Origin: Planctomycetota bacterium | GTDB taxonomy: Bacteria > Planctomycetota > JACQVV01 > JASMLP01 | Length of the DNA stretch: 64,000 nucleotides | Assembly: GCA_030748635.1 (NCBI GenBank) | Contig: JASMLP010000028.1 | Span: 1 to 64,000, forward strand | Direction of reading: 5' to 3' | In this document: in pieces, positions 15,531 to 22,950 of the stretch | Layout: each line of letters opens with the position of its first letter | How positions within the stretch are numbered: the first letter of the stretch is position 1 | Notes under the pieces: model-generated | What the model was told of the DNA's origin: nothing | The model's database searches: none | Seen by the model: the letters and a program-made list of their open reading frames with translations, nothing else | Translations under genes and position numbers: made by a program

Positions 15531-16700
15531 TCAGAGGGTCGCCAGCGCGACCGCGAGACGACAGCTATCGAAGTAGTCGGGAATGTTGACGTGTTCGTCG
15601 AGGGAATGAGGTTGGTTTTGGCCGGCTCCGAAGGTGACCGTGGGAATCCCTTTCTCGTTGAGTGGAGTGGCGTCGAGACCGCCGTTGCAGACCTGGAACT
15701 CGGGATCGAGTCCTACCGCACGAGCGGCCCGGGCCGCGTGACGTCCGGCGTCGCTGCGGGCGGAGATCCGGAATGCCTCGAACGAGTCCACGATTTCCAG
15801 TCGGGATGTTCCGGAGATCCCATCCACGTTGCGGACCGCGCGGGCCGCCCGGGCGAACGCTTTTTCGTACGCTGCGACGATACGTTTTCGGAAGGCCGGT
15901 TGGTGGCTTCGCGATTCCCCCTCGATTGTCATTCGGGGAGTGACCTCGTTGGTGGCCTGTCCTCCTTCGATCCGTCCGACATTCGCTGTGCCTCGATTAC
16001 GGCCCTTTTCGATCTTACCGAACCATCCGTCGCGGTGGATTTTTTCGAGCGCTTTGGCGGTGATGATGGCGGCTGAGACCCCTCGTTCGGGCTGAGCGCC
16101 GGCGTGGGCCGCGATGCCTTCGACTTCAATTCGCCAGTCGGTGGAGCCGATGGCGCCCACGACAAACCGAGAGGGGGTGCCGCCGTCGACGTTGAATCCC
16201 ATCTGAATGCCACGCAGATCTTTTTTGCGGAGATGCCGGGAGCCTAACAATCCAATCTCTTCCCCCACGGTGAAAAGGATCGTCAGCGGAGGATGGTCGA
16301 GTTTTTCACGGAGGATCGTTTCGATCATTGTGATCAGGCAGGCGCAGCCGGTGCGGTTGTCTCCTCCCAGAGCGGTGGGGCCGGCCGGAACAATGAGGTC
16401 ACCCTTGCGTACCGGACGCGCTCCGCGACAGAGAGGGACAGTGTCCATGTGGGTCATGAAGAGACGGCGCGGACCGCGTCGGGTCCCCGGAAGCCGGACG
16501 AGCAAATTGCCGATTTCAAATCCACGACCGATCCGTTTTTCCGCTCCGTCCAGACCGATGTCTTTTTTTGAAACGCCGGCCGACCGGCAGAAACGGGTGA
16601 TCTCTCGGGATATCTGTGTCTCCTGACCGCTGAGGCCTTCGATCGCGAGGAGGTCGAGCAGGGTTTCGAGTGCGGCGGGTTCGAGGATCGGTGCGTTCAT
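15531..16700 (-). CDS. M20-family metallopeptidase (peptidase T-like)
   Basis: 389 residues. A two-zinc aminoacylase/peptidase fold with ligands in THMDTVP (His, Asp), GGDNRTG (bridging Asp) and the catalytic GEEIGLLG Glu pair. The end has GAGQNQPHSLDEHV with the last His. A dimerisation domain inserts in the middle (STDWRIEVEGIAAHAG). It probably removes N-terminal residues from small peptides or hydrolyses acylated amino acids; substrate not deducible. It overlaps the EamA stop by ATGA, so peptide breakdown and export may be linked. Confidence 0.87.
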   Translation of the reverse strand: MNAPILEPAALETLLDLLAIEGLSGQETQISREITRFCRSAGVSKKDIGLDGAEKRIGRGFEIGNLLVRLPGTRRGPRRLFMTHMDTVPLCRGARPVRKGDLIVPAGPTALGGDNRTGCACLITMIETILREKLDHPPLTILFTVGEEIGLLGSRHLRKKDLRGIQMGFNVDGGTPSRFVVGAIGSTDWRIEVEGIAAHAGAQPERGVSAAIITAKALEKIHRDGWFGKIEKGRNRGTANVGRIEGGQATNEVTPRMTIEGESRSHQPAFRKRIVAAYEKAFARAARAVRNVDGISGTSRLEIVDSFEAFRISARSDAGRHAARAARAVGLDPEFQVCNGGLDATPLNEKGIPTVTFGAGQNQPHSLDEHVNIPDYFDSCRLAVALATL

Positions 16701-17590
16701 GACGGTTTGGGCTCCGTTTCAGAGGGGGGTTGGGAGGAGGGGGACAGAAACGATTGGAGGGTGCAGGTGAGTAGGATGAGGGTTCCCCCGAGGAGAGACC
16801 AGGCGCCAGGAACCTCGTTTTGAAAGAGCCAGGCCCAGACGGGGCTGAGGGTCGGTTCGAGAAGAATCAGTAGGGACCCCTCGAAGGCGGGGACTCGTCG
16901 AAACCCGATAGTGAGGAAGATGTAGGCCACTCCGATCTGGAAGAGACCCAGGTAAGCGATCACTACCCAGTCGAGGAGTCGGCTGTCCTCAACCGGAAGG
17001 GCCAGGGGGATGCAGATGGCGGCCGCGATGAGGTTGCCGGCCAGAACTCCGGTCAATCCGGAGGGCGATTCGGGGTCGGAATCTCGCTCCAGCCACCGCA
17101 AGCCCATCAACGTGAGCCCCCAGAAGAGACCGGCGACCAGGGCGATCAGGTTCCCCTTCAGCGGGTCGGGGGCCGATTGAATCGGCGCGTCGACCTCCAC
17201 GAAAAAGAGCCCCAGTCCGATGCCGACGAGCAGGATCCAGAGAAAATCTCGCCGGGTGATCCGTTCACGTAGAACCCAGGGAGACAGGAGAAGCACGTAG
17301 ATCGGCGCGGCGGATTGAAGAAAGATCGTGTTGGCGGCGGTAGTCAGCTTGTTGGAGAGGACGAAGGAGATCATCGTTCCGGCGTAGATCATTCCGACCA
17401 CGAGAGTTTTCCAGTTCCATCTCCGGCGAGAAGCGGGGAGAACCAACGCGAAAAGTGCTGCTGCAATCGCGGAGCGGAAGCCGGCTACCTGCAGTCCTCC
17501 GAAACCGCAAGCCTTGATCGCGGCCCCGCCGGTCGAAAAGAGGATGGCGGCGGTTAGAATCGACGCCCTGAATTTGGCTAGAGAACCCAT
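16697..17590 (-). CDS. EamA/DMT-family transporter
   Basis: 297 residues with ten hydrophobic helices in two homologous EamA halves (about 5-135 and 150-280). Helix ends typical of the family, such as SAAPIYVLLLSPWVLRE and LEPTLSPVWAWLFQNE, are visible. Members export amino acids, metabolites or nucleosides across the inner membrane. The substrate is unknown; coupling to the M20 peptidase suggests amino-acid or peptide products. The promoter is probably in the 43-bp gap to the phosphatase gene, or it is part of that unit. Confidence 0.87.
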   Translation of the reverse strand: MGSLAKFRASILTAAILFSTGGAAIKACGFGGLQVAGFRSAIAAALFALVLPASRRRWNWKTLVVGMIYAGTMISFVLSNKLTTAANTIFLQSAAPIYVLLLSPWVLRERITRRDFLWILLVGIGLGLFFVEVDAPIQSAPDPLKGNLIALVAGLFWGLTLMGLRWLERDSDPESPSGLTGVLAGNLIAAAICIPLALPVEDSRLLDWVVIAYLGLFQIGVAYIFLTIGFRRVPAFEGSLLILLEPTLSPVWAWLFQNEVPGAWSLLGGTLILLTCTLQSFLSPSSQPPSETEPKPS

Positions 17591-17633
17591 GGGGGGCGGA
17601 TTGTACCCACCCGGAGCGGCCCCCTCCAGGGAT

Positions 17634-18809
17634 CTACTTTTTTACGGTGAAGGTGTGCAGCCGTTTGCCGTCTGAATCGACGACCTCAACGTTCATCTGA
17701 CGGCCTTGAACCCGGATGATTCCGATCGTCCGGCCGTTGTTGTGACGCCAGACCGACTTGGGATTCTTGGTGCGCCATTCGTGGCGGAGTTTGCCGCAGG
17801 CGGTCTGAAGTTCGTGGAACTTCCCGTCGATCGAGTGTTCGGTATGCGCATCGTGCGAGGTCAGCGCGAGATCCAGACCGTATCGCTTGTAGTGCTTGAG
17901 CAGCATGCGGCGGGTCCAGAATCGATCCAGGAATTCGCGGTGGAGGGGGCCGGAGCTCCAGATCGGCATGTGATGGATCGCCACCTTGAAGACGGGGTCG
18001 TTCACGCCGTCGGTAGCCTTGGCCAGCGCCTTCTTCAGCCAGCGGATTTGTCGGGTCGAGAGACGCCAGGGATCGTAGTACCAGTTGGAGTTGATGAAGA
18101 AGAACTCGGTGTTGCCGTAACGGACCGAGTACCACTCCTCGTTTCCGGGGTGGGCGGCCAGTTTCTTGTAAAGATCGATGTTGCCGAAGATGCCCGATCC
18201 GAACCAGCCGGATTTCAGGTAGAGGTGATTCCCGACGGCTCCGAAATTGACGATGTGGCGATAAAAGGGTGCCCCGTAGGTGAAGTATTCGTCCCATTCG
18301 GCGATCTTGCTGCCGTAGTCGACGTGATCGGAGGCGTCCACGATCAGGTGCGGTTTGGCCGCGAGAATCTCTTCCTTGAAGAGGCCAACTTCCTTGTGGT
18401 CGTGGGTTTCGGCCATGTGGACGAAAGTGAATGGAGTCGAGCTTTGAGAGGGATCGATCGCGGTCCGGAAGGTGCCGTTTTCACTCCAGACGGTTCGGGT
18501 TCCGACGAGGGAACGAGCTCGGTAGTGGTAGAGAGTGTCCGGGGTCAGGCCGGTCACCGCGACCTGGTGATAGGTCGCTGAAGAGAGCTTCTGAATGGTC
18601 TGGCCGAGTTGCGCGGTGAGACCGTACTCGACCACGCTGGTCGCAGAAGATGCGGTGCGCCAGCACACCAGGATCGAATTCGTGGTGGCGTTCTGGAGAT
18701 AAGGGCCGAAGGATCCGTCGCTGGTGTTACTTGGATTCGGGCTCTGCGCCGTGATCGTGCTGGCAGCCAGGATCAGGATCGTCAGGCTTTTGAAGATCGT
18801 CGGGACCAT
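17634..18809 (-). CDS. Exported purple-acid-phosphatase-like protein with altered metal site
   Basis: 391 residues. Signal peptide (MVPTIFKSLTILILAAS), a fibronectin-III-like N-terminal domain (about 30-118, ending GTFRTA) and a calcineurin-like phosphoesterase domain (about 126-340). The metal motifs are recognisable but changed: AETHDH (E134/H136) for the usual D-x-G/H, SDH (D161) for GD, GNHL (N194/H195) for GNH[DE], IHHMP (H279/H280), SHDAH (H319/H322) for GHxH. It may bind metals differently or be inactive. The N-terminal 83 bp overlap the end of the upstream gene out of frame; the clear signal peptide supports this start. Confidence 0.82.
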   Translation of the reverse strand: MVPTIFKSLTILILAASTITAQSPNPSNTSDGSFGPYLQNATTNSILVCWRTASSATSVVEYGLTAQLGQTIQKLSSATYHQVAVTGLTPDTLYHYRARSLVGTRTVWSENGTFRTAIDPSQSSTPFTFVHMAETHDHKEVGLFKEEILAAKPHLIVDASDHVDYGSKIAEWDEYFTYGAPFYRHIVNFGAVGNHLYLKSGWFGSGIFGNIDLYKKLAAHPGNEEWYSVRYGNTEFFFINSNWYYDPWRLSTRQIRWLKKALAKATDGVNDPVFKVAIHHMPIWSSGPLHREFLDRFWTRRMLLKHYKRYGLDLALTSHDAHTEHSIDGKFHELQTACGKLRHEWRTKNPKSVWRHNNGRTIGIIRVQGRQMNVEVVDSDGKRLHTFTVKK

Positions 18810-19836
18810 GAGGAATTTCCGTTTCGGGAAGAGTGACTTGGGTATCGACCGTGAGGACGGTCGGAACTTCTTTTTGGGGCGTGGCGTAAGCGCTTTTGCG
18901 TTTGGACCAGACGCCGTTGATCTGGACGCGAAACCAGTAGGTGCCGGTGATCAGGTCGGTAACATAGAGCCGACCGTTTTCGTCGCAGAAGAGATCGTGC
19001 TGGACATGCATTCGATCGCCGTCAGTGATTTCGACGGTGACCGGAGAGAGAATCGTCGGCCGACCGTTGGCGTCGACAATCTCGAGTTGAACGGTGCCGA
19101 AGGAGCGCATGTGGATCTCCTGATCGGTACCGGGATCGATGATCTGCTCGTGGGTGTCGTGACTTCGTCGCTGGACCACGATGCGGACAGGGCGATCCGG
19201 AAGTCCGTCGATCTGGAAGTGACCCGAAGCGTCGGACTGGGTCCAGGCCATCCGCTGATAGGCTGGGTTGTCCTCGTCGGTCGTCGTTTCGCGGGGGAAG
19301 ACCTCGATCCACGCGTTTTCGAGGGGCGCCTGGCTTTCGAGGTCGAGAACTCGGCCACGGAGGGATTGGGTTCCGGGAACTTCGAGTTGGATGTTGGAGG
19401 TTCGGGTCGTGGCGACTTCGACCGCGGTTACGATGTTCCGCTCGGGGATTTCGACCTGATAGGTTCCCGGTGTGATGTCGAGGTACAAGCGACCGCGGGC
19501 ATCGGTGACGTCTTCGTGGATACGAGCGCCTTCGGTGAGGCGGACCTGAAGACCCGCAAGCGGCTCCCCGTGTTCGAGGAGGTGGAGGCTCAGTCGGGAA
19601 GAGTGAGAACTCGTCGCCGTTTTCGAAGTCCTGGTTGGCGTGTTGCTGGAAATTGTGGGGGTCGGTTTCTGGGCGGATAGAGCCAGCGATGGGGTCGAAT
19701 CTCTGGTTTCCACCGAGTGTGCCGTCGATTCCGTGGACCCGGACGGCTCGGTCCACAGGAGGAGCCCGATCAGCAGGGCTGTGCCCAGAAGAAGAGTGCT
19801 TCCCAGTATGTGTTGTCGTTCGATGCCCCGGTTCAT
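18727..19836 (-). CDS. Membrane-anchored protein with carboxypeptidase-regulatory-like repeats
   Basis: 369 residues. One N-terminal transmembrane helix (about 10-28) is followed by a Ser/Thr-rich linker (30-82). Then come three beta-sandwich repeats typical of carboxypeptidase-regulatory-like or SpaA folds: around LSLHLLEHGEPLAGLQVRL, SLRGRVLDLESQAPLENAWI and VQLEIVDANGRPTI. Each has a D-x-x-G-R/H-F/L-Y turn such as TDARGRLYLDI. The protein faces the periplasm. Such domains bind peptides, sugars or other proteins; no catalytic residues are seen. Its last 28 codons lie over the start of the next gene. Confidence 0.75.
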   Translation of the reverse strand: MNRGIERQHILGSTLLLGTALLIGLLLWTEPSGSTESTAHSVETRDSTPSLALSAQKPTPTISSNTPTRTSKTATSSHSSRLSLHLLEHGEPLAGLQVRLTEGARIHEDVTDARGRLYLDITPGTYQVEIPERNIVTAVEVATTRTSNIQLEVPGTQSLRGRVLDLESQAPLENAWIEVFPRETTTDEDNPAYQRMAWTQSDASGHFQIDGLPDRPVRIVVQRRSHDTHEQIIDPGTDQEIHMRSFGTVQLEIVDANGRPTILSPVTVEITDGDRMHVQHDLFCDENGRLYVTDLITGTYWFRVQINGVWSKRKSAYATPQKEVPTVLTVDTQVTLPETEIPHGPDDLQKPDDPDPGCQHDHGAEPESK

Positions 19837-19986
19837 TGTCCGGTTCTAATGCAAGGTTCGTGCCACGAAAGAGTCTCCTCGGTCTCCTGAGTGGGTTTTT
19901 TGCAAACTGCTGGAGCGATAACGGTTAGAAGATTTGATCCCGGTGAAGGCGAGGAGGGCCGTCGGTTACGAAACGAACCGATGTTA

Positions 19987-20083
19987 CCTCAGGTGACGGG
20001 TGTCGACGCACGGTGTAGAACCGGGTAAGGTGTGCACTGAGGCCGAGCGACCGGATAGGCCGGACCTCTCGCTGCGGTTTTTT
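19987..20083 (+). promoter_or_regulatory. Structured 5' leader of nhaA, candidate cation riboswitch
   Basis: CCTCAG (19987-19992) pairs perfectly with CTGAGG (20037-20042). Inside lie GCAC/GTGC (20008-20011, 20032-20035) or the hairpin CGGT-GTAGA-ACCG (20011-20023), and the palindrome GTCGAC (20002-20007). The array ends in a terminator hairpin. GAGG (20039-20042) can pair either with CCTC at 19987-19990 or with CCTC at 20065-20068; the latter would break the terminator. nhaA leaders in other bacteria carry Li+ or Na+ riboswitches (nhaA-I, nhaA-II; DUF1646 motif). I cannot test membership here. Confidence 0.45.
20043..20083 (+). terminator. Intrinsic terminator in the nhaA leader
   Basis: CCGAGCGA (20043-20050) pairs with TCGCTGCGG (20069-20077) with one bulged G. 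A nested CCGG/CCGG hairpin lies inside, and six T follow directly (20078-20083). It lies 25 bp before the nhaA ATG, not at the end of a gene, so it is placed for attenuation. Confidence 0.55.
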
Positions 20084-20108
20084 CTGGAGATGTTTGACGG
20101 GGATTCCG

Positions 20109-21362
20109 ATGGTTACCAAGCGTATCAAGGGCACGATTCACTTTTTGTTCGAGAACTCTCTCTTCCTGATCTTCGGGACCCTCGTGGCCTTGATCTGGGC
20201 CAATTCCGGGGACGCCGCTTTTCACAAGTACCACGATCTCGTGCATCACGAATGGATTGCTCACTTTTTTGGTGAAGGGGGGCATCACCATCTGAACCTG
20301 CACTGGGTCGTTAACGATGTGTTGATGGCCTTCTTTTTCGCCATCGCAGGGAAGGAGATCTGGGAAGCGCTTCTTCCCGGAGGGCCCCTCAACGATCCCA
20401 AGAAGGCGGCAACCCCTCTGATCGCAACGCTCGGTGGGATGGTCGGGCCGGCGGGGGTCTATCTTGTTGGCGCGATGATGCTCGGCAAGATGGCGACCCT
20501 TAGCAACGGCTGGGCGATTCCTTGCGCGACCGACATCGCTTTCAGCTACATGGTCGCCCGAATCATCTTCGGGGCCGGACATCCGGCGATCAGCTTCCTG
20601 TTGCTGCTCGCGATCGCCGACGATGCGCTGGGGCTCCTCATCATCGCAATTTTCTACAGCACCGATGTGCATCCGGTGTGGATGGTTCTACCCGTCATCG
20701 CCATGGTGGTCGGATTTGTTTTCCGGCGTATGCACCTCAAGTCGTTCTGGTGGTATCTGCTCATTCCGGGCGCCCTCTCCTGGTACGGATTCTTCAAGAC
20801 CGGGGTTCACCCGGCTCTGGGGCTCTTGCCGATCATTCCGACCATGCCTCACGCCAAGACCGACCTGGGGATCTTCATGGCCAAGGAGATGCAGCGTCAC
20901 GACACCCTGAACGAGTTCGAGCACTGGTGGAAGAATCCGGTCGAGCTCATCCTCTGCGTCTTCGGTTTTGCCAACGCCGGGGTGGTGATGGCCTCGGTCG
21001 GGGATGCCACGTGGTTGGTGCTCGGCGGTTTGCTCGTGGGCAAACCGGTCGGGATCTTCCTGTTCGGATTCGTGGCTGCCAAGGGTCTCGGCTTCGGGCT
21101 TCCCGAAGGCCTCAATCTGAAGGATCTGGTGGTGATCGGTTTTGCCGCGGCGATCGGGTTCACCGTGGCGCTCTTTGTCAGCGACGCGGCATTTGGTCCG
21201 CTGGCCAAGGGGCCCGAGAAAGCAATCTATGGGCCGATTCTGGAGGCGGCCAAGATGGGGGCGCTGGGTTCCTTCAGCGCGGCCATTCTTACGCTGATCG
21301 TGGGCAAGCTCATGGGCGTGAAAAAAGTCGCCGCCAAGACGGGCGATACAGGACACCACTAG
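20109..21362 (+). CDS. nhaA: Na+/H+ antiporter NhaA
   Basis: 417 residues from ATG 20109 (GGGGA upstream); TTG 20094 is the longer alternative. It exchanges 2 H+ for 1 Na+ or Li+ across the inner membrane in pH and sodium homeostasis. There are about twelve helices. The ion-binding aspartates are present in AIADDALGLLIIA (the D163-D164 equivalents), and the unwound helix has PCATDIAFS (D133 equivalent). The C-terminus is short and basic. A sodium-exposed, probably marine or saline habitat would fit but is not proven. It is expressed behind a structured leader. Confidence 0.95.
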   Translation: MVTKRIKGTIHFLFENSLFLIFGTLVALIWANSGDAAFHKYHDLVHHEWIAHFFGEGGHHHLNLHWVVNDVLMAFFFAIAGKEIWEALLPGGPLNDPKKAATPLIATLGGMVGPAGVYLVGAMMLGKMATLSNGWAIPCATDIAFSYMVARIIFGAGHPAISFLLLLAIADDALGLLIIAIFYSTDVHPVWMVLPVIAMVVGFVFRRMHLKSFWWYLLIPGALSWYGFFKTGVHPALGLLPIIPTMPHAKTDLGIFMAKEMQRHDTLNEFEHWWKNPVELILCVFGFANAGVVMASVGDATWLVLGGLLVGKPVGIFLFGFVAAKGLGFGLPEGLNLKDLVVIGFAAAIGFTVALFVSDAAFGPLAKGPEKAIYGPILEAAKMGALGSFSAAILTLIVGKLMGVKKVAAKTGDTGHH

Positions 21363-21471
21363 GCCGGATGTTTTCAGAGGCTCGGACGACGATCGGCGAC
21401 CGGAAACGGGGGCGCGTGGTCCGGGCCGTCGATCGCGGGCCGAGGTTACCCGTCGAGTTCTGGATCGCGGG

Positions 21472-22950
21472 ATGAGCGGTTCACACAACACACCCTCTTC
21501 TTTCGGTTCGGGGGCGCTACTGACCGATCTCTACCAGCTGACCATGGCCCAGGGGTACTGGAAGTCGGGGCTCGCGGACCGGGAATCGGTCTTTCACCTT
21601 TTTTTCCGCCGTTTGCCTTTTTCCGGGGGCTATGCAATCGCCGCTGGATTGGAGTCCGCGGTCGGGTGGCTGGAAGCGTTTCGGTTCGAGAGCGAAGACC
21701 TCGAGTATCTAACCGGACTCACCGGATCCGACGCCGAACCGCTGTTCGAACCTCTCTTTCTCGAATTCCTGGAGTCGGTTCGATTCGATGGGGACCTCGA
21801 CGCGCTTCGGGAGGGGACCCTCTGTTTTCCCCATGAACCGCTTTTGCGGGTCCGGGCTTCTTTGCTGGTGGCCCAACTGGTTGAGACCTATCTGCTCAAC
21901 CAGATCAACTTCCAGACCCTGATCGCGACGAAGGCCGCGCGGGTCTGCCGGGCCGCGGGCGAGGATCCGGTCCTCGAGTTCGGCCTGCGTCGAGCTCAGG
22001 GAGTGGACGGGGCCTTGACCGCGAGCCGGGCGGCCTACCTCGGAGGGTGCGCGGCGACCTCCAATGTGCTCGCGGGGAAACGGTACGGGATTCCGGTGAA
22101 GGGGACTCACGCTCACAGCTGGGTCATGGTCTTCGAGGACGAACTGGAATCCTTTCAGGCCTACGCTCGAGCGATGCCCAACAACTGTGTTTTTCTCGTC
22201 GACACCTTCGACACGATTCGCGGGGTTCGTCGGGCGATCGAGGTGGGACGCCATCTGCGGGAATCGGGTCACGAGATGCTGGGGGTTCGGCTCGATTCGG
22301 GTGATCTCGCGACGCTTTCGATCGAGGCTCGTCGGTTGCTGGATGAGGCCGGATTCGAGTCGGCGCAGATCGTGGCCAGTAACGATCTGGACGAGGCGGC
22401 GATCGAGGAGCTCAAAGAGCAAGGGGCTCGGATCGGAGTCTGGGGAGTGGGGACCAAGCTCGTGACCTGTCACGACCAGCCGGCATTGGGAGGGGTCTAC
22501 AAATTGGCGGCGTTACGGGAAGTGGAAGGTTCGTGGCGTTACACGCTCAAATGTTCCGAGGATCCGATCAAGGTCTCGATTCCCGGCATCTTGCAGGTCC
22601 GACGGTTTTGTCAGGAGGGCCGGTTCGTGTCCGATCTGATCTATGACGAATCGCTGGGGGTGACAGCGCCGGTACGGCGGGTCGATCTGGAAGATCCGAG
22701 TGATAGCGTACCGATCGAGTCCTGGTCCGAGGGGGAGGACCTACTGGTTCCGGTTCTGCGAGGGGGTCGGCGTAGCGGGGATCTTCCCTCGCTCGAGTCG
22801 TCCCGGGGCCGGGCCCGGGAGCAGATGGCGGCACTTTCAGCGGGATGTCGTGAACGAACCGGTCCGGATCGGTATCCTGTGGGAATCGAACCGCGCCTCT
22901 CGGCGCGGCGCGAACTTCTCATCCAAAGGGCTCGAGAGGAAACGGCATGA
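21472..22950 (+). CDS. pncB: Nicotinate phosphoribosyltransferase
   Basis: 492 residues. It makes nicotinate mononucleotide from nicotinate and PRPP, with ATP hydrolysis, the entry step of NAD salvage. Family features: LLTDLYQLTMAQGYW at the N-terminus, HLFFRRLPFSGGYAIAAGLE, KGTHAHSWVMVFEDE, LVDTFDT, VRLDSGDL, ASNDLDE and GVGTKLVTC. It ends with the ATGA overlap to nadE, so salvage entry and final amidation are made together. nhaA lies 109 bp upstream; no promoter is obvious between them. Confidence 0.95.
   Translation: MSGSHNTPSSFGSGALLTDLYQLTMAQGYWKSGLADRESVFHLFFRRLPFSGGYAIAAGLESAVGWLEAFRFESEDLEYLTGLTGSDAEPLFEPLFLEFLESVRFDGDLDALREGTLCFPHEPLLRVRASLLVAQLVETYLLNQINFQTLIATKAARVCRAAGEDPVLEFGLRRAQGVDGALTASRAAYLGGCAATSNVLAGKRYGIPVKGTHAHSWVMVFEDELESFQAYARAMPNNCVFLVDTFDTIRGVRRAIEVGRHLRESGHEMLGVRLDSGDLATLSIEARRLLDEAGFESAQIVASNDLDEAAIEELKEQGARIGVWGVGTKLVTCHDQPALGGVYKLAALREVEGSWRYTLKCSEDPIKVSIPGILQVRRFCQEGRFVSDLIYDESLGVTAPVRRVDLEDPSDSVPIESWSEGEDLLVPVLRGGRRSGDLPSLESSRGRAREQMAALSAGCRERTGPDRYPVGIEPRLSARRELLIQRAREETA

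Noticed and set aside
15507..15533. TGAGTC/GACTCA inverted repeat at the rtcB-M20 junction
   Set aside because: Only 6 bp with a 15-nt loop and it includes both stop regions; too weak to call a terminator.
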